Origin: Bacteroidales bacterium
GTDB lineage: Bacteria > Bacteroidota > Bacteroidia > Bacteroidales > F082
Assembly (NCBI GenBank): GCA_017651645.1
Contig: JAGCCO010000090.1
Location: forward strand, 1-7,432
Reading direction: 5' to 3'
Length of the DNA: 7,432 nucleotides
Positions within the stretch are counted from its first letter, which is position 1; the number at the start of each line of letters is the position of its first letter. The translations under genes were made by a program, and so were the position numbers. Below are positions 1 through 5,225 of this stretch, one piece after another. Below the pieces are notes generated by a model. That model saw nothing but the letters and a program-made list of their open reading frames with translations, ran no database searches and was not told the origin of the DNA.

Positions 1-25
1 AAAAACAGGCAGCACTGAGGCTGCC
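1..25 (-). terminator. Rho-independent terminator of the leftmost mini-unit
   Basis: Read on the minus strand, a perfect 6-bp stem (GGCAGC / GCTGCC, positions 25-20 and 13-8) with a 6-nt loop is followed by TG and a run of five T at 5-1, which reaches the window edge. It lies about 26 nt past the stop codon of the 43-codon minus-strand frame. The same hairpin, with one loop change, ends the B3/B4 gene near 2484-2509. The T-run may continue past the window. Confidence 0.7.
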
Positions 26-34
26 TTACAAACG
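8..34 (-). repeat. 27-nt terminator-associated repeat, copy 1
   Basis: Positions 8-34 match 2492-2518 at 26 of 27 bases; the only difference is T16 versus C2500, inside the hairpin loop. The shared block contains the GGCAGC/GCTGCC hairpin and the flanking TTACAAACG. After a 2-base mismatch, TTG is again shared. Both copies sit just downstream of minus-strand stop codons and in the same orientation. Confidence 0.8.
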
Positions 35-50
35 GGTTGTGGAACTGCGC

Positions 51-182
51 TTAGTTGAACCAGAGCTCTCCACCGAGCACCTGAGCGCCTACTATATAGG
101 CCTTATTGCCTGCGGCCTGAGTTGTATACTCTTTGTACTGCTGGCCGTAATCAGATTTTTTAATTACCATAGATCTACCCAT
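51..182 (-). CDS. Possible 43-residue small protein, function unknown
   Basis: The minus strand has an open frame from ATG at 182-180 to TAA at 53-51, giving 43 residues; a second in-frame ATG at 170-168 would give 39. The product begins MGRSMVIKKSDYGQQ and ends GGELWFN. It has no obvious signal peptide or membrane segment, is rich in Tyr, Gln and Gly, and I do not recognise it. Support is mostly from context: a Bacteroidetes -7 element lies about 37 nt upstream of the first ATG, and a T-run terminator starts 25 nt past the stop, so the frame nearly fills a short transcription unit. It could instead be a non-coding RNA of about 210 nt, or a remnant. The opposite strand also holds an open frame with a hydrophobic stretch, but that frame lacks signals of its own. 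Confidence 0.4.
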   Translation of the reverse strand: MGRSMVIKKSDYGQQYKEYTTQAAGNKAYIVGAQVLGGELWFN

Positions 183-218
183 TTAACATACAATTTCACA
201 ATGGCAAAAGTTTCTGCT

Positions 219-249
219 GCAAAGGTACAATGAAAAACAGAGATGCGAA
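219..249 (-). promoter_or_regulatory. Bacteroidetes-type promoter for the leftmost mini-unit
   Basis: On the minus strand TACCTTTGC (227-219) matches the -7 consensus TAnnTTTG. About 19 nt further upstream is TTTC, a near match to the -33 TTTG element. The upstream part overlaps one arm of the terminator hairpin of the preceding operon, so the two units are packed end to end. The predicted start of transcription is near 212. Confidence 0.55.
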
Positions 250-275
250 ATACCATCAGCACGGCATTTCGCATC
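232..275 (-). terminator. Rho-independent terminator of the ridA-aminotransferase-GNAT operon
   Basis: On the minus strand a perfect 10-bp stem, GATGCGAAAT (275-266) with ATTTCGCATC (251-242), encloses a 14-nt loop. It is followed by TCTG and a run of five T (237-233). It lies 33 nt beyond the stop codon of the acetyltransferase gene, and no other minus-strand gene lies between. Confidence 0.8.
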
Positions 276-295
276 ACTTATGTTGGGTATTTCGC
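245..295. repeat. Alternative inverted repeat competing with the terminator stem
   Basis: GCGAAATACC (245-254) is perfectly complementary to GGTATTTCGC (286-295). Positions 245-251 of the same arm also belong to the 10-bp terminator stem 242-251/266-275, so the two hairpins exclude each other. ATCAGC (255-260) and GCTGAT (294-299) add a further complementary pair that overlaps the right arm by 2 nt. Confidence 0.6.
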
Positions 296-308
296 TGATT
301 CAGACGTT

Positions 309-812
309 CTACAAGTCAAGTTTCATGTGTATGGTCGTCGCTAAATGCCCAGAATTTCCCAGTCGCGAGGGAAGTTCCGTAAAGCCGTGACGGGCATACA
401 TCTTCACGGCGTCAGCGAACTCAGGGAATGATTCGATATAGAGATGCTTATAGCCAGCCTTCCGTGCCTCGGCTATAACGAGCCTGAACAGACGGGAGCC
501 ATAGCCCTTACCCCGTGCGAGGGGCGAGATATAGAACTTCACCAGTTCTGCATAGCCTTCTGGCAGTCCCTCTGTCGGATAGAATCCACAGCCACCCATC
601 ACTTCGCCTTCAGCATCTATCACCCAATAGCCAGCCCTCTCCTTTTTCATCGTTTCACAGATATGCCATGTGCGAGGGTCGTCATAGACGGTATTCACTA
701 AAGGAGCGCCATATTCCTCGAATACGGATCGTATCAGTCTTGCCAGCGGCTGTTGGTCTGCCATCTCTATAGGTCGAAACGTGGCTTTTGCCGCATCTAG
801 GTTCAGTTCCAT
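309..812 (-). CDS. GNAT-family N-acetyltransferase
   Basis: This gene probably encodes a 167-residue cytoplasmic acetyltransferase that moves an acetyl group from acetyl-CoA to an amine; the substrate cannot be told from sequence. The fold is supported by a beta strand at 62-77 (WVIDAEGEVMGGCGF), the acetyl-CoA pyrophosphate-binding motif ARGKGYGSRLF at 99-109, and a C-terminal AVKMYARHGF at 135-144, which is typical of GNAT motif B with its tyrosine. Length is normal for a single GNAT domain. An ATG at 878 would add 22 residues but would overlap the end of the aminotransferase gene; the ATG at 812-810 lies 10 nt past that gene's stop and gives a standard GNAT N-terminus (TFRPIEMADQ), so I chose it. 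It is the last gene of the ridA operon, followed by a terminator. A link to amino-acid metabolism is inferred from position only. Confidence 0.88.
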   Translation of the reverse strand: MELNLDAAKATFRPIEMADQQPLARLIRSVFEEYGAPLVNTVYDDPRTWHICETMKKERAGYWVIDAEGEVMGGCGFYPTEGLPEGYAELVKFYISPLARGKGYGSRLFRLVIAEARKAGYKHLYIESFPEFADAVKMYARHGFTELPSRLGNSGHLATTIHMKLDL

Positions 813-822
813 CAGAATGATG

Positions 823-1992
823 CTATTTGTAGTCTTTAGCCTTGCTATCAAGTTTCGACAGCCGGTCAAGGGCAGCATTCAGCGTATCGTCGCGCTTGGC
901 AAAGTGGAAACGGATAAGGTGATGTACGTCCTCGCGGAAGAAACAGCTGCCAGGAACAGCACCTACGCCGACATGCTCTGCCAACCACTCGCAGAAATGT
1001 AGGTCATCCTTCACGCCATACTTCGAGACATCGAGCAGCACATAATAGGCTCCCAACGGATCTGTGAACGTCAGTCCGAACTGGCGCAGACCATCGCAGA
1101 AAAGCTGCTTCATGTGGGTATAGTGTGCCTGAAGGTCGGCATAATAGCTATCAGGAAAGCAAAGGCCGACAGTAGCAGCTTCCATCAATGGGGCTGCTGC
1201 ACCAACGGTCAGGAAATCATGCACCTTCTTCACTCGCTCGATGATGCGCTCTGGTGCTATGACATAGCCGAGTCTCCAGCCTGTGATGCTATAGGTCTTG
1301 GATAACGAATTGCAGGAAATCGTGCGCTCCCACATGCCTTGCAACGTGGAGATATAGACGTGCTGATGTGGGGCATAAACGATATGCTCATACACCTCGT
1401 CGGTAATGACATAGCCATCATACTTGATGATGATATCTGCTATCGTCTGGAGTTCCTCTCGGGTAAACACCTTGCCACATGGGTTAGAAGGATTACAAAG
1501 CACAAGAGCCTTTGCCCCATTCCTAAAGGCATCTTCAAGCAGGTTGGCATCGAAGTAAAAGGATGGCGGCACCAGCGGGATATAGATAGGTTCAGCTCCC
1601 GTCAGGATGGTATCAGCCGTATAGTTCTCATAGAACGGCGAGAAGATGGCCACTTTGTCGCCTGGATTCACAACCGTCATCATTGCTGCCATCATGGCCT
1701 CCGTGCTGCCACAAGTTACCACAATGTTCTTGTCGGCATCGATGGGCAGTCCCGTAAAGTGGCTATGCTTCTTGGCCAGTGCCACACGGAAGTTCTGCGC
1801 TCCCCAGGTTATCGCGTACTGGTGAGGGCCAGACTGAGCAATCTCTGCCAAACGATTGGTAATCTCTTTTGGAGGATTGAAGTCAGGGAATCCCTGTGAG
1901 AGGTTGATGGCTCCGTACTTATTGGAGATGCGGGTCATCCGTCGGATAACCGAATCCGTGAAGCCTGCCGTTCGTATGGATAGTGGCTTCAT
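823..1992 (-). CDS. PLP-dependent class I aminotransferase (methionine/aromatic aminotransferase-like)
   Basis: A 389-residue fold-type I aminotransferase, full length for the family. It swaps an amino group between an amino acid and a 2-oxo acid in the cytoplasm. Visible motifs are the N-terminal INLSQGFPDF at 29-38, the cofactor-contact segment GSTEAM at 95-100, NPSNPCG at 167-173, ITDEVYEH at 196-203 with PLP-ring Asp198 and Tyr201, SLSKTYSITGWRLGY at 229-243 with the Schiff-base Lys232 and phosphate-contacting Arg240, and substrate-carboxylate Arg361 in LIRFHFAK. The GFPDF and KVHDFLT segments recall the YbdL methionine aminotransferase / kynurenine aminotransferase group, but substrate choice in this family cannot be read reliably from motifs. 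It starts 3 nt after the ridA stop and is followed after 10 nt by the GNAT gene, so the three genes are almost certainly co-transcribed. Aspartate or tyrosine aminotransferase activity remains possible. Confidence 0.93.
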   Translation of the reverse strand: MKPLSIRTAGFTDSVIRRMTRISNKYGAINLSQGFPDFNPPKEITNRLAEIAQSGPHQYAITWGAQNFRVALAKKHSHFTGLPIDADKNIVVTCGSTEAMMAAMMTVVNPGDKVAIFSPFYENYTADTILTGAEPIYIPLVPPSFYFDANLLEDAFRNGAKALVLCNPSNPCGKVFTREELQTIADIIIKYDGYVITDEVYEHIVYAPHQHVYISTLQGMWERTISCNSLSKTYSITGWRLGYVIAPERIIERVKKVHDFLTVGAAAPLMEAATVGLCFPDSYYADLQAHYTHMKQLFCDGLRQFGLTFTDPLGAYYVLLDVSKYGVKDDLHFCEWLAEHVGVGAVPGSCFFREDVHHLIRFHFAKRDDTLNAALDRLSKLDSKAKDYK

Positions 1993-1995
1993 CTT

Positions 1996-2373
1996 CTATT
2001 CAATAGCGGCAACCACTTCAATCTCAACCAAGGCACCCTTTGGCAAAGTCTTGACAGCAACGGCAGAACGGGCGGGATAAGGTTCCGTAAAAAACTCTGC
2101 ATAGACGGCATTCATATCAGCGAAGTCGTTCATGTCGGCCATGAAGACAGTGGTCTTAACGACGTTACTCATACTGAGACCTGTCTCTTCCAGAATGGCC
2201 TTTACATTGGTAAGCGACTGACGGGTCTGTTCTTTGATGCCGCCCTCTACAAATGCTCCTGTTGAAGGGTCAATGGGAATCTGACCAGATGTGTAGACGA
2301 GATTTCCCACTTGAATGGCCTGGCTGTAAGGCCCGATGGCAGCAGGTGCCTTCTTTGTACTAATCACTTTCAT
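1996..2373 (-). CDS. ridA: RidA family reactive intermediate/imine deaminase
   Basis: A 125-residue RidA (YjgF/YER057c/UK114) protein, the usual full length. Members form trimers in the cytoplasm and hydrolyse enamines and imines, such as 2-aminoacrylate released by PLP enzymes, to the keto acid and ammonia. The sequence carries the family hallmarks: GPYSQAI at 14-20 with the active-site tyrosine, YTSGQIP at 27-33, [15 protein letters not shown] at 74-88, PARSAVAV at 100-107 with the essential Arg102, and the C-terminal VEIEVVA at 116-122 with the conserved glutamate. The presence of Arg102 argues for true deaminase activity rather than one of the Arg-lacking Rid subfamilies. It is first in an operon with a PLP-dependent aminotransferase 3 nt downstream, a natural partner that could produce such intermediates. 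A -7 element lies about 38 nt upstream of its ATG. Confidence 0.95.
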   Translation of the reverse strand: MKVISTKKAPAAIGPYSQAIQVGNLVYTSGQIPIDPSTGAFVEGGIKEQTRQSLTNVKAILEETGLSMSNVVKTTVFMADMNDFADMNAVYAEFFTEPYPARSAVAVKTLPKGALVEIEVVAAIE

Positions 2374-2410
2374 AACTTCGATCGCTAAATTAAGTGTTTT
2401 AAATGTGAGT

Positions 2411-2419
2411 GCAAATTTA
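2411..2419 (-). promoter_or_regulatory. Bacteroidetes -7 element upstream of ridA
   Basis: TAAATTTGC on the minus strand matches the -7 consensus TAnnTTTG, with the ridA ATG at 2373 about 38 nt downstream. The region upstream is A-rich with no clear TTTG at the expected 19-21 nt spacing, so the -33 part is weak. Confidence 0.55.
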
Positions 2420-2483
2420 GCAATTTTCCAGCATTTTCCCTATTTTTGCAATCATATTTAAATGAATTTAGGTTTTACGCCAG

Positions 2484-2509
2484 AAAAAATAGGCAGCACC
2501 GAGGCTGCC
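2484..2509 (-). terminator. Rho-independent terminator after the B3/B4 gene
   Basis: Read on the minus strand, GGCAGC (2509-2504), loop CTCGGT and GCTGCC (2497-2492) are followed by TA and six T (2489-2484). It lies 17 nt past the stop codon of the B3/B4 domain gene and would end the pstB-side transcript before the ridA promoter. Confidence 0.85.
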
Positions 2510-2518
2510 TTACAAACG
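2492..2518 (-). repeat. 27-nt terminator-associated repeat, copy 2
   Basis: Second copy of the block at 8-34, identical except for one transition in the loop (C2500 versus T16). It begins 8 nt past the B3/B4 stop codon and includes conserved bases outside the hairpin itself (TTACAAACG on the plus strand). Conservation beyond the stem suggests copying rather than chance convergence. Confidence 0.8.
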
Positions 2519-2526
2519 AATTGCAT

Positions 2527-3204
2527 TTAAACGACCGTGGGGATGATGATTTCACCGACTCCACCACAATATTGCGTAGTCAGGTCAATGATTTTCTGTG
2601 CCGTCTGATGAAGCAGTTCGTCAGAAGTAGCATCGTTGCCTTGAACAATGTAGAACACGTTGCGAGCCGTCTCGTCAACCAGTGTCTTCTGTACTTGTCG
2701 AATCTCCAAGCGACACAACACCTCGTTAGAATCGTCGATGTATGAATATTCATGAGGATTTATCGCTACAGGCTCCGTTTGGCCGAGCGGTACAAAACGC
2801 TCCGTACCATCAGTAAAGCGCAGCGTGACATTTCCGCTGACGCGGTCTATATTGTGTGCGCCAAGAGCCAGTTTCGAGTCGAGCGATATGAGGTTGTATA
2901 TATCTACAACTTTATTAATATAGGTAAGAGAGCCATGCTTCTGCAACAGCTTAATCAGATTCTCGCTAGCGGGAATATTCTTACGTCTTTTCACGCCAGT
3001 ATGGTCATGCAGCAGATTGAATCCCTCCAAAATTGGGTCCTGATGTACGTCAATGTCTTTATAACGCTCTAACAGATCGTTCAGTAAGATCTCACGATGT
3101 GCATGCCATTCGTAGCTTTCCTTACTATTGTCAAGTCCTTGAATGACCACGAACACGATCTTTACACCAGCGTCAAGAACTGCTTTTTCTACTTTGAACT
3201 CCAT
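2527..3204 (-). CDS. Free-standing B3/B4 (tRNA-binding/editing-like) domain protein
   Basis: A 225-residue protein that looks like the B3/B4 domain of the phenylalanyl-tRNA synthetase beta subunit standing alone (the COG3382 type). In the full synthetase this domain hydrolyses mischarged Tyr-tRNA(Phe); the job of solo versions is not settled. Family features are PASENLIKLLQKHGSLTYIN at 78-97, the VVDIYNLISLDSKLALGAHN segment at 99-118, the strand-turn-strand LRFTDGTERFVPLG at 128-141, NPHEYSYIDDSNEVLCRLEI at 149-168, and a C-terminal helix DELLHQTAQKIIDL at 195-208. There is no signal peptide or membrane segment, so it should be cytoplasmic. It starts 36 nt after the stop of the 44-residue membrane protein gene and is followed by a terminator, so it probably shares a transcript with pstB. 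A functional tie to phosphate uptake is not evident. Confidence 0.82.
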   Translation of the reverse strand: MEFKVEKAVLDAGVKIVFVVIQGLDNSKESYEWHAHREILLNDLLERYKDIDVHQDPILEGFNLLHDHTGVKRRKNIPASENLIKLLQKHGSLTYINKVVDIYNLISLDSKLALGAHNIDRVSGNVTLRFTDGTERFVPLGQTEPVAINPHEYSYIDDSNEVLCRLEIRQVQKTLVDETARNVFYIVQGNDATSDELLHQTAQKIIDLTTQYCGGVGEIIIPTVV

Positions 3205-3240
3205 ATCCTGCAGATTATATGTGCAATAGGTACATGTCTC

Positions 3241-3375
3241 TTACTTAAATGCCCCGTTTCCAAGCAAACCCAAAATGAGCATGATAAGCACTCCTATCGT
3301 ATAGAAGAGAGCACTACGCCAACTTTCCTCTTCCTCATCGTTAGGAGAGAAATTAAAGGGGTCTTCGTACTTCAC
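3241..3375 (-). CDS. Small single-pass membrane protein (44 residues) between pstB and the B3/B4 gene
   Basis: The minus strand holds a frame of 44 codons from GTG at 3375-3373 to TAA at 3243-3241. The product has an acidic, probably soluble N-terminal half (starting KYEDPFNFSPNDEEEE after the initiator) and a hydrophobic C-terminal segment at about residues 22-40 (LFYTIGVLIMLILGLLG), ending NGAFK. This split into a charged head and one clean membrane helix looks like a real protein. The start is uncertain: no ATG is available, and in-frame GTG codons at 3402 and 3399 would overlap the end of pstB and add 8-9 residues. A stop just upstream of 3402 limits the frame. It begins 10 nt past the pstB stop, so co-transcription with pstB is likely. 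I do not recognise the family; a role as an accessory subunit of the Pst permease is a guess from position. Confidence 0.66.
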   Translation of the reverse strand: MKYEDPFNFSPNDEEEESWRSALFYTIGVLIMLILGLLGNGAFK

Positions 3376-3385
3376 ATTACAGGAT

Positions 3386-4252
3386 TTAGCTGATTCCACC
3401 ACTTAAATAATTTTTGGTCAGTTCATGCTGGGGATTATTGAAAATATCCTTTGCGTCACCCTGTTCAATAACTTCGCCCAGATACATAAAGATGACGTGG
3501 TCGGCAATGCGCTGAGCCTGACGCAAGGTATGAGTAACCATGACAATGGAATAGTCCTGCTTTAACTTCACGAAGAGATCTTCAACAGTCTTGCTCGAGA
3601 TGGGATCAAGGGCACTGGTGGATTCATCGGCCAACAGGTAGCTGGGCTCGACAGCCAGACTGCGAGCCAGACAGAGGCGCTGTTGCTGTCCACCAGACAG
3701 TTTGATGGCAGGAGTATGCAAGCGGTCTTTCACCTCTTCCCACAATCCCACTGCCTCAAGATAGTGTCGAACTACGAGATCAAGCTTGCGTTTGCCCCGA
3801 ACGCCATGTATCTTGCATCCATAGGCAATGTTGTCATATATGCTCATGGGAAGCGGACATGGCCGTTGTGGAACCAAGCCAATATTTCGACGCAGTTCGG
3901 TCATTTGGCTGGGACCCGCCGCAACAACGTCTTGTTTTCCTAAGTTTACTTCACCGTCTATTTTGACGCCTTCTATTGAGTCTACAAGGCGGTTGAAAGT
4001 ACGCAACAGCGTGGTTTTACCACAGCCTGAAGGACCGATGATGCACGTTATCTTATTCTGAGGAATCTCTACGTTGACATCCTTCAGAATATGCGACTTG
4101 CCTATGTGGATATTCAGATTGTGCGTGGCCAGATGAGTGTCCTCCAGACGGGGGAACTTACGGTCGACAATGAACGGAACCTGTACCGTCCAAGGTATAC
4201 GCTGGCTGTAACTGGCACCAAGTACGTGTGGAAAACTGATAGAAAAACTCAT
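3386..4252 (-). CDS. pstB: Phosphate ABC transporter ATP-binding protein PstB
   Basis: The ATPase that powers the PstCA phosphate permease on the inner face of the cytoplasmic membrane. All ABC motifs are present: Walker A GPSGCGKTT at 73-81, Q-loop Gln129 in LVPQRPCPLPMS, signature LSGGQQQR at 185-192, Walker B with catalytic Glu210 in YLLADESTSALD, and the switch His241 in VTHT. The NRLVDSIEGVKIDGEVNL segment at 87-104 is typical of PstB. Two things are unusual: about 40 residues precede the ABC domain, making 288 residues against roughly 250-260 for common PstB, and Walker B reads ADES where PstB normally has a proline after the glutamate. No later ATG precedes Walker A, so the extension is coded unless a rare start codon is used. 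A 127-nt gap with a good promoter separates it from pstA. Confidence 0.95.
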   Translation of the reverse strand: MSFSISFPHVLGASYSQRIPWTVQVPFIVDRKFPRLEDTHLATHNLNIHIGKSHILKDVNVEIPQNKITCIIGPSGCGKTTLLRTFNRLVDSIEGVKIDGEVNLGKQDVVAAGPSQMTELRRNIGLVPQRPCPLPMSIYDNIAYGCKIHGVRGKRKLDLVVRHYLEAVGLWEEVKDRLHTPAIKLSGGQQQRLCLARSLAVEPSYLLADESTSALDPISSKTVEDLFVKLKQDYSIVMVTHTLRQAQRIADHVIFMYLGEVIEQGDAKDIFNNPQHELTKNYLSGGIS

Positions 4253-4298
4253 ATTATATATTATTTTTTAATGTGTTGGATAGACATCATTTTGCGGT

Positions 4299-4330
4299 GC
4301 AAAGATACGATGATTCAGTCACCTGGGCAA
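4299..4330 (-). promoter_or_regulatory. Promoter for pstB and the genes downstream
   Basis: On the minus strand TATCTTTGC (4307-4299) fits the Bacteroidetes -7 consensus TAnnTTTG, and TTG (4330-4328, within TATTG) lies exactly 20 nt upstream, the normal -33 spacing. Transcription should start near 4292, leaving an AT-rich leader of about 40 nt before the pstB ATG at 4252. It is the best-formed promoter in the window. Confidence 0.72.
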
Positions 4331-4370
4331 TACCTATTGAATAGTAAAATGCATCGCTAACAATGGGTAT
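4330..4370. repeat. Inverted repeat between pstA and the pstB promoter
   Basis: ATACCTATTG (4330-4339) and CAATGGGTAT (4361-4370) are complementary in 9 of 10 positions around a 21-nt spacer. The left arm touches the -33 element of the pstB promoter. No T-run follows on the minus strand, so it is not a classic terminator; it might be an operator, an attenuating hairpin for pstSCA messages, or chance. Confidence 0.45.
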
Positions 4371-4379
4371 ATTTGAGGA

Positions 4380-5225
4380 TTATATCTTGTTGCGCGAGAA
4401 GCGGCTCATGATGAACCGGCCACTAAGACTGAGGACAAGTACGATGGCCGTCAGCACTACTGCAGCGGCGTATGCACGATCCTGCACCTCTAACTGGGGA
4501 GCGCTGAGCTGGAAGAACACGCTCAATGGCAGTGAGGCCGTCTGCTGAGTAAGACTTGTAGGTATAGAGTCGCTAAAACCAGCAGTAAACATCACACCTG
4601 CCGCGTCGCCGATGGCACGTCCGATACTGAGTAACGTAGCAGTAGCAATAGCCGGGGCTATCTGACGGACAACGACGCTGATGGTCTCCAGTCGTGTGGA
4701 GCCGAGACTATAGCCAGCCTCCAGCAAGTCTTGTGGAATGGTCTTAGCCACTTCGTCCATTGAGCGGATCAAAATAGGTATGATGAGCAAGGTGACCACG
4801 ATAATACCACCAAGGAGCGACGTACGCAGGCCAAAGAATATCATAATGGTGAAGCCGAACGCACCATAGACAATGCTTGGTATTCCGAAAAGTACATCGT
4901 AGGCCAGGCGTGCAATAGAGCCAAACTTGGAATGAGGCTTGAGATAGACATTGAGGTAGAAGACTACAGGTATCGAGACCAGTAAGCCCAAGAAGGTTGC
5001 ACCACCTACTATGTAGAGTGAACCAACGATAGCATTCAGGAATCCACCTTCCTTGCCAATATAGAAGCCGCCTCCAGGCAACGACGACACCATCTCCCAC
5101 GACAATACGGGCAGGCCACGCTTGAAGACTGACCAGATGACACTGACAACGAAGAACAGTACCAAAGCGATGGAAGCATACATCAATACCTTCCAGATTT
5201 TTTCTATGATTATAGCTCTCTTCAT
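4380..5225 (-). CDS. pstA: Phosphate ABC transporter permease PstA
   Basis: A 281-residue inner-membrane permease that pairs with PstC to form the phosphate channel. Hydrophobic helices are visible at about 14-33, 64-90, 106-134, 137-155, 188-212 and 253-274, matching the six-helix plan of PstA. The cytoplasmic loop that docks onto PstB is clear: EAGYSLGSTRLETISVVVRQ at 169-188, followed by IAPA. Also typical are the GSLYIVGGATFLGLLVSIPV stretch at 68-87 and FGIPSIVYGAFG at 113-124. The ATG overlaps the pstC stop codon (ATGA, 5225-5222), so the two subunits are likely translationally coupled and made in equal amounts. The protein ends in a basic tail (MSRFSRNKI), which fits a cytoplasmic C-terminus. 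Length is near that of E. coli PstA. Confidence 0.95.
   Translation of the reverse strand: MKRAIIIEKIWKVLMYASIALVLFFVVSVIWSVFKRGLPVLSWEMVSSLPGGGFYIGKEGGFLNAIVGSLYIVGGATFLGLLVSIPVVFYLNVYLKPHSKFGSIARLAYDVLFGIPSIVYGAFGFTIMIFFGLRTSLLGGIIVVTLLIIPILIRSMDEVAKTIPQDLLEAGYSLGSTRLETISVVVRQIAPAIATATLLSIGRAIGDAAGVMFTAGFSDSIPTSLTQQTASLPLSVFFQLSAPQLEVQDRAYAAAVVLTAIVLVLSLSGRFIMSRFSRNKI

Noticed and set aside
39..233. A plus-strand frame (GTG start, 64 residues) with a hydrophobic stretch YYIGLIACGLSCILFVLLAV, also open to the left edge.
   Set aside because: Its upstream part runs through the minus-strand terminator hairpin. The minus strand in the same place has a promoter, an ATG frame and a terminator in the right order, and all other genes here are on the minus strand. 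A partial plus-strand gene entering from the left cannot be fully excluded.
813..878. A longer start for the GNAT gene at 878.
   Set aside because: It would overlap the aminotransferase gene by 56 nt and add residues (MLPLTGCRNLIARLKTTNSI) that do not belong to the GNAT fold; the ATG at 812 fits the family.
1339..1899. A 186-residue open frame on the plus strand inside the aminotransferase gene.
   Set aside because: It is antisense to a gene with all its catalytic motifs intact; the translation shows no recognisable domain and is rich in His, Arg and Cys, as expected of a shadow frame.
2441..2449. TATTTTTGC on the plus strand, matching the -7 consensus.
   Set aside because: No convincing -33 element lies at the right spacing, and any transcript would run antisense into the B3/B4 gene. 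In an AT-rich gap this match is likely by chance, though an antisense RNA is not excluded.
3223..3232. TACCTATTGC on the minus strand as a promoter for the B3/B4 gene.
   Set aside because: It does not fit TAnnTTTG (TATTG in place of TTTG), and no -33 element is clear. The 36-nt gap fits co-transcription from pstB equally well.
2374..3385. A phoU gene, expected near pstB.
   Set aside because: No frame downstream of pstB resembles PhoU; the genes there are the 44-residue membrane protein and the B3/B4 protein. PhoU may be encoded outside the window.
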